A stretch of DNA of 64,000 bases, from the NCBI RefSeq assembly GCF_002797325.1, contig NZ_KZ454938.1, positions 1,562,267-1,626,266 on the forward strand, written 5' to 3'. The notes beneath the pieces were generated by a model. The model ran no database searches. It was not told the origin of the DNA and worked only from the letters and a program-made list of their open reading frames with translations. Source of the DNA: Bacillus sp. FJAT-45037 (GTDB taxonomy: Bacteria; Bacillota; Bacilli; Bacillales; Bacillaceae_D). The position numbers and the translations under genes were made by a program. Positions within the stretch are counted from its first letter, which is position 1; each line of letters begins with the position of its first letter. Shown here piece after piece: positions 1-8,277 of the stretch.

Positions 1-129
1 CTCAACCCGATTGGCCACAACCGTTCCAACCATATCCATTCCTTCGGCGCCTTCACCAATCGCCTCCGCTAGCATGATCCTTGCTAAAGCATTCACATCA
101 TTTTCTGTATGTTTGATTCGCCTGCCCAT
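1..129 (-). CDS. Cell wall hydrolase, SleB/CwlJ type (partial, N-terminal 43 codons)
   Basis: Only the first 43 codons are inside the window; the gene continues off the left edge. The translation contains ARIMLAEAIGEGAEGMDMVG followed by TVVANRVE, the start of the Hydrolase_2 (SleB/CwlJ) domain, including the Glu-rich catalytic strand. No signal peptide precedes it, so it resembles cytosolically made CwlJ-like hydrolases, which act on spore cortex peptidoglycan during germination. The ATG at 127-129 follows a GGGGTGAG ribosome-binding site at suitable distance. Family assignment is good; whether it is CwlJ itself or a vegetative paralogue cannot be decided from the fragment. Confidence 0.85.
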   Translation of the reverse strand, partial: MGRRIKHTENDVNALARIMLAEAIGEGAEGMDMVGTVVANRVE

Positions 130-506
130 TTTCTCACCCCTTTTGTCTATATAGTAACTTATTGCTTGTAGCCAGTTTTCGTAGCTTGCCTTTCCGCCCA
201 AACCTTGAAAATTGCATATAAAGAGTAAATAACTCATTTTATAATTCACGATTCTCTTATACAGGCGAAGTGATTAAAGGCCGAGCTGAAAAGCCCCTTC
301 AACGAGTGGATTATGAGATGTTAGAAAATTTCACTTCAGCGTATTCAGGTTATTTATAAGGTGTTACGTCTAACAAGATGTAGAGATTAAATCCTGTATA
401 GAAAGAGGAATATAAAAACCCCTAAATGTCTATGAAGGGTTCAGACGTTTCGGGGCTCTCTGTGTGTGATTATTTTCATTTAATGTTACCTTAAGACGAA
501 ATCTTT
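130..506. other. Intergenic stretch between hydrolase and dehydrogenase
   Basis: No complete gene is seen here. It holds the upstream region of the leftward hydrolase gene and, at its right end, the terminator of the leftward dehydrogenase gene. An open frame at 249-359 (+) reads like protein for 37 codons (ending SAYSGYL) but has no start codon; it may be a leftover gene end. Confidence 0.5.
414..455 (-). terminator. Rho-independent terminator after the dehydrogenase gene
   Basis: A 13-bp stem (CCCCTAAATGTCT at 419-431 against AGACGTTTCGGGG at 443-455, two imperfect pairs) is followed on the minus strand by TTTTTATATT. It lies about 50 bases past the stop of the leftward dehydrogenase gene. 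Confidence 0.7.
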
Positions 507-1583
507 TTACTCGATTTCAGAAAGAGAGATTCGATACAGCTTGTCATCATTCTCCTGTGGATTGCCACGTCCATCTGAATTATTGCTAATGAAATAAAGG
601 GAGTCTCCCTCTATTAGTACATCGCGTATTCTCCCGAAATTTGTTACCATTTCACGCTGTTCTCCTGTTTCAAGATCAAATTCTATTACTGCCGTTCCTC
701 TAAGTGCCGCCACATATAATTTTCCTTCATAATAATCCATTCCTGATGGTGCCCACGTTGCATCGGCTCCAGAAGTGAATAACGGTGAAACCATTCCTTC
801 TTTTCTCTCAGACCCTTCAATTACCGGCCACCCATAGTTCTGACCACTCTCTATTTCGTTAATTTCATCGTTAGCATTGCTGCCGTGCTCGCTTGAATAA
901 AGCGTGCCATCAGACGACCAAGTTATTCCTTGAGGGTTTCGGTGTCCGTAGCTATAGATGTATGAGTTGGAAAATGGATTGTCATTTGGAATCGTTCCAT
1001 CGAGATTCATTCTTAAAATGCTTCCACCTAATGAGTCAAGATCTTGTGCTAGACCTGGGTCAGATGCGTCTCCTGCCGTTGCAAAAAGATATCCATCCGG
1101 TCCAATTTTCAGTCGTCCCCCGTGATGGTATCTACCACTTGGAATTTGATCAAGAAGCAAGCTTTCTTCTCTCCAAATATCTTCCTCCAAGCGCAGTTTA
1201 ATCACTCGATTAAATAGTCCAGAGCTATCTTCATAGGTATAGTAAGCAAAAGCTAGATTTGAATCGCGAAAATCAGGTGCAAGCACGAATCCTAATAATC
1301 CTGCCTCAGCAGCTGTCGCAAGCTCTTTCTCTAGTTGTACGTTTTGTCGCTCGATTTCTCCATTTTCTATTTTTATTATGCTACCTGGTCTTTCTGTTAA
1401 GTAGATGGTGTCTTCTCTTTTTTCAATCGACCAAGGAATTTCAAGGTTTTTGGCTATGACCTCTATCCCCTCAATGCTCTCTTCAATTGTAGGGGGATCT
1501 TGCTCACTTGATTCTGGTTGATCGTCTCCAGCACACCCAACAAGCAGTAGTGAAAACATGCATATAGCTAACGCTTTTTTCAT
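507..1583 (-). CDS. PQQ-dependent sugar dehydrogenase-like lipoprotein (GSDH/sorbosone dehydrogenase family)
   Basis: This 358-residue protein begins with a lipoprotein signal peptide (MKKALAICMF, then lipobox LLVGC), so it should be anchored on the outer face of the membrane. An acidic linker (residues 20-40) precedes a six-bladed beta-propeller of the glucose/sorbosone dehydrogenase family. Visible family motifs are PSGRYHHGGRLKIGPDGYLF with the conserved His, the acidic TAGDASDPG, YSYGHRNPQGITW and WAPSGMDYY. Relatives oxidise aldose sugars with PQQ as cofactor. Many Bacillaceae carry such proteins without PQQ synthesis, so the physiological substrate is unknown. AAAGGAAG precedes the ATG. 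It stands alone, with its own terminator. Confidence 0.88.
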   Translation of the reverse strand: MKKALAICMFSLLLVGCAGDDQPESSEQDPPTIEESIEGIEVIAKNLEIPWSIEKREDTIYLTERPGSIIKIENGEIERQNVQLEKELATAAEAGLLGFVLAPDFRDSNLAFAYYTYEDSSGLFNRVIKLRLEEDIWREESLLLDQIPSGRYHHGGRLKIGPDGYLFATAGDASDPGLAQDLDSLGGSILRMNLDGTIPNDNPFSNSYIYSYGHRNPQGITWSSDGTLYSSEHGSNANDEINEIESGQNYGWPVIEGSERKEGMVSPLFTSGADATWAPSGMDYYEGKLYVAALRGTAVIEFDLETGEQREMVTNFGRIRDVLIEGDSLYFISNNSDGRGNPQENDDKLYRISLSEIE

Positions 1584-1815
1584 CTATTTCTTCCTTTCAT
1601 CAGTGAAATTATTGCTTCAATGAACCCCAAAACTCGAACGAACAACTACCATTATTCTTTAATGATCAATTGATAGAGTGATTCCACTTTACGACTTAAT
1701 CTTCTCATATCCGATAGTGAACATATCTAGTTCTTTAGAAATGAGTTAATACAAAACTAATGATATGATAGAAAGAGTTAACGATAAAAAATCTTAAATA
1801 TAGGAGTATCTCTTC

Positions 1816-2895
1816 ATGACAATCTTAATGTTCATCGCATTTCTTTTCATTTATTTCGCACTAACTTTCTACACAGCCTTTAATGGCTGGATTTGGCTAA
1901 AGAAATCTTTTGGCTTTCGTTTTAAACGAACATATTTTATCGCCTTATTCTTCATTTCTAGTTCCTATTTCATCGCTGAGATGTTTTCCATTCCTGGTCT
2001 TCGATGGATTGGTTACATATGGTTGGTCGTGTTCGGATATAGCTTGATCCTATTCCCTCTCTTGAATATCCTTTACTTTCTCATTAAAAAAAGAGGAATA
2101 AAATGGTTCGGTTATGGTGTCATTGCTTTTTATTTATTTGTGTTTACGTTCGGCTCGATAAACATGTGGAACCCTGTTGTTGTATCCTATGATATCGAAG
2201 TAGCTAAAGAAACGGAAATAAATGAACTCAAGATTCTAATGATTTCAGATATCCATATAAGCGAAACAATTGGCCCACAAACGATTACAAACCTAATCGA
2301 TCTCTCAAAAGAAGTAGAGCCAGATTTAATCTTACTCGCTGGTGATGTTATTGATAGTAGTATAGAACCCTATTATACACATAACCTCGGTGAAATTATG
2401 TCGGGACTAACGGCTCCAATGGGTGTGTATGCTGTATTAGGGAATCATGAATATTACGGGGATGATATACCTACTTTCATAAAGGAAATGAATGAAATCG
2501 ATATTGAAGTGTTAACAGATGAGGTTACTACTATTGATGATCTCTTTTATATTGTGGGAAGAAAAGATTACTCAGATCGCGAACGAGTACATATTGCCGA
2601 ACTTACTGAAGAGCTGGATCATGACAAACCGATCTTCTTAATTGATCATCAGCCAAGAGAATTTGATGAAGTGCATGCTGCTGGAGTCGATTTGATGGTG
2701 TCTGGTCACACTCATAAAGGACAGTTGTTTCCTGCTAATTTAATTACGAACGCTATCTATGAAAACCATTATGGCCATTTACAATTAGACGAGCTACATA
2801 CAATTGTCTCTTCTGGATACGGCATATGGGGACCCCCATTCCGTATTGGAAGCAGGTCTGAAGTGGTTGAGATTAATGTGAGCTTTGGGCAGTAG
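1816..2895 (+). CDS. Membrane-bound metallophosphoesterase (YkuE/YpbG-like)
   Basis: The 359-residue protein has about four hydrophobic helices in residues 1-125, then a calcineurin-like phosphoesterase domain. Metal-binding motifs are in order: MISDIHISE, LLAGDVIDSS, VLGNHEYYGDD, a later DH (LIDHQPREFD) and VSGHTHKGQLFP. That is the full set expected for a dinuclear metal site facing the outside. Such proteins hydrolyse phosphoesters of lipids or nucleotides at the membrane; the substrate cannot be read from the sequence. The ATG is preceded by TAGGAG at nine bases. It is monocistronic and ends without an obvious terminator in front of the convergent ydhG-like gene. Confidence 0.88.
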   Translation: MTILMFIAFLFIYFALTFYTAFNGWIWLKKSFGFRFKRTYFIALFFISSSYFIAEMFSIPGLRWIGYIWLVVFGYSLILFPLLNILYFLIKKRGIKWFGYGVIAFYLFVFTFGSINMWNPVVVSYDIEVAKETEINELKILMISDIHISETIGPQTITNLIDLSKEVEPDLILLAGDVIDSSIEPYYTHNLGEIMSGLTAPMGVYAVLGNHEYYGDDIPTFIKEMNEIDIEVLTDEVTTIDDLFYIVGRKDYSDRERVHIAELTEELDHDKPIFLIDHQPREFDEVHAAGVDLMVSGHTHKGQLFPANLITNAIYENHYGHLQLDELHTIVSSGYGIWGPPFRIGSRSEVVEINVSFGQ

Positions 2896-3093
2896 AGGGC
2901 AAATACGTAGACCTTCTCCACCAAAGCTTTGAATTTATCTTCTGTTGAATACCTATTGTTTGTGATGAGATCATCTGTTGTTTCAAAATTGGCTTCAAAT
3001 ATTCGTTCTAATGTCACTTCTTGTATGGTGCCTCGAAAGTCATTGGAATAGCAGGCCCCCACGCCCTCGATATCAACCGACGTAATTCGGGTA

Positions 3094-3465
3094 CTATTTC
3101 CGCCAGAACGTGGTGCAGTCTGCTTTATCCTCGATATTAAACTCAATCATCTTCTTCAGTAGTGAGTATTCCACCGGTTGGTTCCACGGTATACGGATGA
3201 GTTCTTTGGTAAAGGCGTAGCCAGCTTGTACAATATCATCTTCCACATGCTCCATGGCTACTCTTTCTGGCGCAACGGCGACGTGCTTTTTCGATACGCT
3301 GAAACCAATAATGAATGTTCCATGATCGGTGAACATTGGTTGATTCCATTTAATTTCCGTCTTTAGTTGCGGATATTGCTCATAAACCCATGACAAGATC
3401 TCTTCGGTCCTCTCTCTATGTAAAGGGTCATCAATTCCTCTTAGAAACTCTTCAAATGCTTTCAT
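3094..3465 (-). CDS. ydhG: DUF1801 family protein, YdhG/Fra-like iron chaperone
   Basis: A 123-residue soluble protein matching the DUF1801 (YdhG) family over its full length. It has EEILSWVYEQYPQL, the core KWNQPMFTDHGTFIIGFSVS and the terminal KADCTTFWRK. The B. subtilis homologue, called Fra, is described as a frataxin-like intracellular iron chaperone supplying iron-sulfur cluster and haem synthesis; that role is transferred by family only. The ATG at 3463-3465 follows GGAGAGAAACG. Its neighbours are unrelated. Downstream on the same strand an overlapping frame runs into the 3' end of the phosphoesterase gene and is treated as non-coding. Confidence 0.85.
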   Translation of the reverse strand: MKAFEEFLRGIDDPLHRERTEEILSWVYEQYPQLKTEIKWNQPMFTDHGTFIIGFSVSKKHVAVAPERVAMEHVEDDIVQAGYAFTKELIRIPWNQPVEYSLLKKMIEFNIEDKADCTTFWRK

Positions 3466-3666
3466 CTCGTTTCTCTCCTAAGGTGCTTATTAACTTTAAT
3501 TATAGTCTACCACTCTTCTTGTGGAAACCCTCACAACAGTAAAAGCTCGATCACCTTACCATAGGAAAACTCCATACCAATATCCTCTGCAAAGTAGTTA
3601 TGTATACAAGCCATTCATGCTCTTAATGAATTAAATAAAGGATCAATCAAGCAAGGGGGTTATTCA

Positions 3667-4176
3667 ATGCTTCACAAATCGTATCGCTCTTCTGACAACG
3701 ATATGTATTCCGTTTGGTCGTTCGGTAGACACCGATGTCATCAGCGAAGAGATTCTGCGTTTAAGGCTGTCAACAAAAGCTCTGTTCAAGTAGTGCCCGC
3801 CAATCAAATGATTCACGTGGACTATCCTGATGTGGACTTTGACCTGAACCATGAATATTGCCCAGTCACTTCTACGTTTTCTCCAAGACACAACGGGATT
3901 TATCTTGTGATTGCCAGTCTAAACTTTGCAGCAGTGGATCCAGCGAACCGTGTATTAATTAACATAGAGGTCAATGGACAGGTCGTCGTTTCAGATAATG
4001 ATTATTGGGACTTAGGGACACGCACTGACGTCACCGCGGTTTCTGGGATTGTACGATTAAGAGTTGGAGATAAAGTGACGATCTCCATGGAAAGTGTGTC
4101 AAGTGGTGAGATCGTTAATCGGCCGAATGCCACACATTTCGAAGCAGCACGTTTGTCCATTGGCCATCCTAAGTAA
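3667..4176 (+). CDS. C1q/BclA-C-like beta-jelly-roll protein, possible spore-surface protein
   Basis: The 169-residue protein has no signal peptide. A basic, Ser/His-rich start (about 40 residues) is followed by a domain with the pattern of C1q/TNF-like jelly rolls: STFSPRHNGIYLVIASLNF, then VLINIEVNGQVVVSDN, GIVRLRVGDKVTISM and a final HFEAARLSI strand. In Bacillaceae this fold occurs in BclA-type exosporium proteins; here the collagen-like repeats are absent. AAGGGGG lies eight bases before the ATG. The next gene follows 27 bases downstream in the same direction and is probably co-transcribed. The spore-surface role is an inference from the fold and the absence of a secretion signal. Confidence 0.6.
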   Translation: MLHKSYRSSDNDMYSVWSFGRHRCHQRRDSAFKAVNKSSVQVVPANQMIHVDYPDVDFDLNHEYCPVTSTFSPRHNGIYLVIASLNFAAVDPANRVLINIEVNGQVVVSDNDYWDLGTRTDVTAVSGIVRLRVGDKVTISMESVSSGEIVNRPNATHFEAARLSIGHPK

Positions 4177-4203
4177 ATAACCATTTGAAAGGAGTGAATC
4201 ATC

Positions 4204-4581
4204 ATGAGTTCCAGCCACCGAAACTGCTCTTGCTACGAGACTCTGTTACTGTTTCGCACACCACCTGGAGCAGAGGTCATAACAACAGGTGTAACAAATC
4301 TAACAACAGATCTACCAAAAGGCAGTATTTATGTAGCCCCTTATTCTACTTTGAGAGTGATCATAACTAATCGTAGAGCCTCTCTTGCCCCTGTTACATT
4401 CAGTTTGATCATCCAGCAAGACAATGAGTTAATTTTACCGCTTGATACAATCACCTTAGAACCTGGTGAGAGCCTGACCAAAGTGTATCCGATTCCGGGA
4501 ACAAGAATTCGAATCGATGCTCGTATTAACGAGAGCAATGCCGAAAGTGCAGTAGATGTTTTAGTGTATGGGCGTGAGTAA
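4204..4581 (+). CDS. Hypothetical beta-rich protein, partner of the preceding gene
   Basis: I do not recognise this 125-residue protein. It begins with a Cys-containing head (MSSSHRNCSCYETLLLF) and continues with alternating beta strands (GSIYVAPYSTLRVIITN, ELILPLDTITLEPGESLTKVY, ESAVDVLVYGRE). This suggests a small beta-sandwich of about 100 residues. There is no signal peptide or membrane segment. A perfect AAAGGAGTGA sits seven bases before the ATG. It is 27 bases downstream of the jelly-roll gene and shares its terminator, so the two are likely made together, possibly in the mother cell as surface-layer components (inference). Confidence 0.6.
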   Translation: MSSSHRNCSCYETLLLFRTPPGAEVITTGVTNLTTDLPKGSIYVAPYSTLRVIITNRRASLAPVTFSLIIQQDNELILPLDTITLEPGESLTKVYPIPGTRIRIDARINESNAESAVDVLVYGRE

Positions 4582-4602
4582 TAGTTAATAATTCACATAC
4601 AA

Positions 4603-4640
4603 AAAAGGTCATCACAGATTCACACCGATGATGACCTTTT
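4603..4640 (+). terminator. Rho-independent terminator of the two-gene unit
   Basis: A 12-bp perfect stem (AAAAGGTCATCA against TGATGACCTTTT) with a 14-base loop lies 20 bases after the stop of the preceding gene. Its T-run continues into CCTTAT. Confidence 0.85.
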
Positions 4641-4856
4641 CCTTATACTTCTTTTGTGTAATGGTGTCAGTCCGTCACTCCACTAAAGTATTATTATGCT
4701 AGAGACTGACACTAATACACATAGATGTGGCAATATCGACTAGCCTCTAACTCTATTAAAGTTCTAAATACTATCTTTCTATCTTCTCCACTCAACTATT
4801 ACCTCAGACTCCCTTCTAAAAAAGACACCCAGTCATGAGTGCCTTCATCGTTCTAA

Positions 4857-5417
4857 TCAATTCGGCAAATTATCTACCGCATACTGCGCTTGTTCTTGTG
4901 TGTATTGATCGCCGTAGTCCGATGTCAGTTGGTTGAGTAATTCTTGGTCAGACATTGGCATCATCTCTAGGTAGTTTATCGCTGCTTTGAGGGCTTGCTC
5001 GTTATAATCGACCTCTATATTGTCTATAGCATATTGAGCAGCTTCGTCTGGATATTGGTCTCCATACTCAGATGTTAGTTGTTGAAATAGTCCTTTTTCA
5101 GAAAACGGCATGAAGCTGATATAGTTTTGAGCAGATTTTAACGCATTTTGGTGTTCACGCGGAACGTCATCTGCTTCTTGTTCTGCCGGTTCTGCCTCTT
5201 CCACTTCTTCTACTACTTCAACTTCAGTTTCAGCTTCTTCCACTTCCACCTCTTCTTCCTCTTCTACCTCAACCTCTGCTTCTTCAGCGGCAGTAGTTTC
5301 AGTTTCAACTTCTTCTATTTCCTCTGGTTCGGCAGTCACTTGTTCTTCTAGTTCTCCACATGCAACCATTCCAGCAATCATTAATGTCATTAAAGATACA
5401 GATACTATTTTTTTCAT
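4857..5417 (-). CDS. Lipoprotein with two Ltp-type repeats and an acidic linker
   Basis: The 186-residue protein has a lipoprotein signal (MKKIVSVSLMTLMIAGMVAC), a strikingly Glu/Val-rich linker at about residues 24-85, and two tandem repeats of about 46 residues. Both repeats have the form ALK.A.NYI..MP.S...L..QLTS.YGDQY....AQYA.DN. This is the helix-rich Ltp repeat (host cell surface-exposed lipoprotein family). The family's best-known member, Ltp of Streptococcus phage TP-J34, blocks DNA entry of other phages. Most chromosomal copies in Firmicutes have unknown roles. AGGAGGG precedes the ATG. It lies 35 bases downstream of the sirtuin gene on the same strand and may be read through from it. 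Confidence 0.85.
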   Translation of the reverse strand: MKKIVSVSLMTLMIAGMVACGELEEQVTAEPEEIEEVETETTAAEEAEVEVEEEEEVEVEEAETEVEVVEEVEEAEPAEQEADDVPREHQNALKSAQNYISFMPFSEKGLFQQLTSEYGDQYPDEAAQYAIDNIEVDYNEQALKAAINYLEMMPMSDQELLNQLTSDYGDQYTQEQAQYAVDNLPN

Positions 5418-5452
5418 CGTAAAACCCTCCTATTATTTTAATTCAGGAACCA

Positions 5453-6583
5453 TCATATGTTTTCCATATCGCTTGAATCGCTTTGACTAAATTGGTTTTT
5501 CTTCCACTTAGAGGAATGACAGGCACTTACCATCTTCTCTACCTCCATAAGCACCTCTCTCGCACTTCCCTCAATTGTTACGTCGAACATTCCCTTATGT
5601 TCATTGACTTCCCTATTCAAATAAACTCTCTTTCCATCTGTCATAGCTGGCAACTGACTGACGGGATAGACTTGCAAACTAGTACCAATCACGATCACGA
5701 GATCCGCTTTTTTTATCTGAAGGAGTACCTGATTCCATTCATACTCTGGTAGCTGCTCGCCGAACAGGACTACATTTGGCCGCAGTTTTCCTTCGCATGA
5801 CGTGCATCGTTGTTTATCTAAAAATTGCTGCTTCGTTACAGCTTTCTGGCAGCTGTGGCAACGGAAAGTAAGGATGGACCCGTGTAAATGCGGGACACCA
5901 TTACTCCCTCCTGCTTCATGTAATAAGTCAACATTTTGTGTAGCTAGATGTTGGACGAGTCCTTTTTCTTGCCATCTACCTAGAATCGTATGACCATCAT
6001 GAGGAACACATTTCTCTAATCCTTTTAAACGCTCACTGTAGAATTCATGAAACAGCTCATAGTTATACTCAAGAGCATCTGTTGTTGCAACGGTCATTGG
6101 GTCAATGGATTTCCACCAACCAGCTTTTGAACGGAAGTCTGGAACACCAGATTCTGTGGACATGCCAGCACCGGTTAGGACAACCGTATGATTCGAGCGA
6201 TAGATCTGGTAGAAGAGCTCAAAATGCTGATCCGTGATGCTTGGAAAACACGCCTTCGCCCATCTTCGCAATTGCTGCTTTTTCATTTGGCTGTTTAGTG
6301 CTACCTCCCATATCTGATCACCAAAGTCACTATGAATCTTCCGAGGAACTAAGTGGGCAATCGGATAACTTGTTATCAACTCCCTTAATTCTGTCCAACC
6401 GGTAGCGTCTATTGAAAACGGGTTTGTTTCTACAGTGGAATTACCTTCTTCATATAAAAATAGTTCATTCACTTCACGGTAGAAAACCCATTCGCCGGAC
6501 TCAATCTTCCTTCCTAGAACAGTAATACTCCCGCCTTCACCGCCTAATTGAAGAATGGTTTCTAAGTTGTTATCTTCCGTCAT
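5453..6583 (-). CDS. Sir2-family NAD-dependent protein deacylase with an extra N-terminal domain
   Basis: At 376 residues this is about 130 longer than a bacterial sirtuin. Residues about 125-365 are a complete Sir2 domain: VVLTGAGMSTESGVPDFRS for NAD binding, TQNVDLLHEAGG, HLHGS with the catalytic His, a four-Cys zinc site (CHSC and CTSC), and VVLFGEQLP, VIGTSLQVYPV. Residues 1-110 form a separate domain starting LETILQLGGEGGSITVLGR and ending near RRWAKACF. It resembles small stand-alone bacterial proteins, so the gene looks like a fusion. I prefer the ATG at 6581-6583, correctly spaced from GGAAAGG; an ATG nine bases upstream touches that site. Sirtuins remove acyl groups from lysine; the N-terminal partner's role is unknown. 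Confidence 0.88.
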   Translation of the reverse strand: MTEDNNLETILQLGGEGGSITVLGRKIESGEWVFYREVNELFLYEEGNSTVETNPFSIDATGWTELRELITSYPIAHLVPRKIHSDFGDQIWEVALNSQMKKQQLRRWAKACFPSITDQHFELFYQIYRSNHTVVLTGAGMSTESGVPDFRSKAGWWKSIDPMTVATTDALEYNYELFHEFYSERLKGLEKCVPHDGHTILGRWQEKGLVQHLATQNVDLLHEAGGSNGVPHLHGSILTFRCHSCQKAVTKQQFLDKQRCTSCEGKLRPNVVLFGEQLPEYEWNQVLLQIKKADLVIVIGTSLQVYPVSQLPAMTDGKRVYLNREVNEHKGMFDVTIEGSAREVLMEVEKMVSACHSSKWKKNQFSQSDSSDMENI

Positions 6584-6742
6584 CCAGATCATCCTTTCCG
6601 CTTATCTTATTTAAGGATTCATACCGTCGTTGTCAACGTGGGAATATTTCCATTCACCCTAGTCATATCTCCCTTAGCTGTTGATACGTTCATTTTACTA
6701 ACAATTTTTAGGATACCGTTGCGAATATTCTATAGGGTCACA

Positions 6743-6779
6743 AAAAAGGCACTTGCATTCGTTTCTGCAACTGCCTTTT
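6743..6779 (-). terminator. Terminator after the WYL regulator gene
   Basis: The minus strand has AAAAGGCAGTTGCA pairing with TGCAAGTGCCTTTT (one mismatch), followed by TTTTGTG. It is 16 bases past the stop of the leftward regulator gene. Confidence 0.8.
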
Positions 6780-6794
6780 ACTGAATGGTTATCT

Positions 6795-7781
6795 TTATTG
6801 GTATGTGTCAAATAATTCCCTTGCTTCCTCTTTCATCCTCGTGACTAATGAGGTGGGGTGTAACACTTTCGCATCACTCCCCCAAGTGAGTAACCACCGT
6901 ACAAGGCCGTCGCTGATCACGGCCTTTGTTGTGATTCGAAACGTGTGCTCACTGTTAGGATGAATTGGAACATGAACCCCGAAGCGATCAAGCACAACAT
7001 TCATTAATTGATTGTCAAACTCAATTTCGATGGCCTTCTCTTCTCCTGCGTACATATGAAAAAGGGATTGTGTGTAATGTGACATATCAAACTTTGGGTC
7101 CGGAACGAAGCTTCTTTCACTAGCCATGACTCCCCTCATTCGATCAACACGATAATGTCTAATGTCTCCCTCTGGCTCATACTCTCCAATCAGATAATAA
7201 AATTCGTTATTCCATACAAGAGAATAAGGTTTGACTGTATACAGATTACCGCCTCTACTTAACTCAAATTGCTTTTTAAGATTATACTTACCGTATTGAT
7301 ATTGAATCACTTTCCGATCATAAATAGCTCCATGAAGTTCATGAATGATATGCTTGACCATTTTATTCTCTGTTTTGATGCCATCAGATAAGAAGATACG
7401 ATTCTCTAATTGTTTAGCAAGATTTACACTCGTAAGTTCTTTTAATTTATTGATCAGCTTCTCTGTTTCATCACTTGTGATAAACTTTGCTGCAGAAACC
7501 GCATCGACTAACACACGTAATTCATACAGCTCAAATAAACGGCTTTGATGACTATAGAACTTTTCTACACCGTTTGTCTCGTGATTCTCAATGACATCGA
7601 ACAACCGTGATTCCGCTAGTACCTTTAAATCACCTCTAACCGCACTTTTTCCGACCGTCTCTTCTGTATCAATTAAATCAATAATCTCTCTGATGGTGAG
7701 TTGATTTTCTTGATCCGTGTGCCTCTTTAAAACATTCTGCACCATTAGTAATCTCTGTTTGTTTGTCAGTTTTGAAGTCAT
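6795..7781 (-). CDS. HTH and WYL domain transcriptional regulator
   Basis: The 328-residue protein has an N-terminal winged helix-turn-helix (residues about 5-70; LTIREIIDLI.TEETVGKSAVRGDLKVL) and a C-terminal WYL domain (about 140-230). In the WYL domain the signature region reads KPYSLVWNNEFYYLIGEYE followed by HYRVDRMRGV, and a WCX-like tail ends the protein. Such proteins are ligand-sensing regulators, often of DNA repair, metabolism or defence genes; WYL domains can bind nucleic acids. The start at 7781 has AGGTGA eight bases upstream; a GTG overlapping that site is less likely. It is monocistronic with its own terminator and has no obvious target operon beside it. Confidence 0.87.
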   Translation of the reverse strand: MTSKLTNKQRLLMVQNVLKRHTDQENQLTIREIIDLIDTEETVGKSAVRGDLKVLAESRLFDVIENHETNGVEKFYSHQSRLFELYELRVLVDAVSAAKFITSDETEKLINKLKELTSVNLAKQLENRIFLSDGIKTENKMVKHIIHELHGAIYDRKVIQYQYGKYNLKKQFELSRGGNLYTVKPYSLVWNNEFYYLIGEYEPEGDIRHYRVDRMRGVMASERSFVPDPKFDMSHYTQSLFHMYAGEEKAIEIEFDNQLMNVVLDRFGVHVPIHPNSEHTFRITTKAVISDGLVRWLLTWGSDAKVLHPTSLVTRMKEEARELFDTYQ

Positions 7782-8277
7782 TGTATAGGTCACCTACTTA
7801 TCTGAAATGCTTGCGGTCTTAACTGCTTGATTTTCCCATTTGTAATTATGTAGCTAGATCTAGCATATACCCCTTACATTCTAACAAAAAAACCAATTAT
7901 TAGGTATGAAGAACTTACCATGCAAGCAAGTAATTACTGTTGCCAGCATAACATTTTGAGTCGCTTGCTTAGCACGTGACTACTTTTCAGGTTATCCAAA
8001 CTTCATTAATCTTTATATAAACTATATCCAGTTAATAGCGGCTTACTAGGTGCCCTTTTGAATTGAAACTACTACCATACCAGCCTTTTTGTTTGAAAAG
8101 GATTTAATTATTACGCCTATACATCCCTTATGTGCAGCTACTAGTGAACACAATGCAACAATATGTGAGCATGAAGAAAAACAGGAACTTTAATTGGCTC
8201 CTGCTTTTTACATTCATATCATTACTCTTTAAAGACAGCTATTACATCGTTTAAAGCGTACAGCACCTCTAATTTTT
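7782..8277. other. Intergenic stretch, about 500 bases, no gene seen
   Basis: No open frame here has a plausible start and ribosome site. The left part is the upstream region of the leftward WYL regulator. The right part (about 8175-8215) contains a weak hairpin with an AGGA/TCCT stem and T-runs on both sides; it could end transcription of the leftward dihydrouridine synthase gene. Confidence 0.4.

Noticed and set aside
249-359. 37-codon plus-strand protein-like frame ending SAYSGYL
   Set aside because: No start codon or ribosome site and no recognised family; at most a leftover gene end.
2769-3146. 125-codon minus-strand frame overlapping the phosphoesterase end and the ydhG-like end
   Set aside because: Only about 200 of its bases are not inside other genes; it has no ribosome site and no recognisable domain. 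The middle part reads somewhat like protein, so it could be a gene remnant, but I cannot support it.
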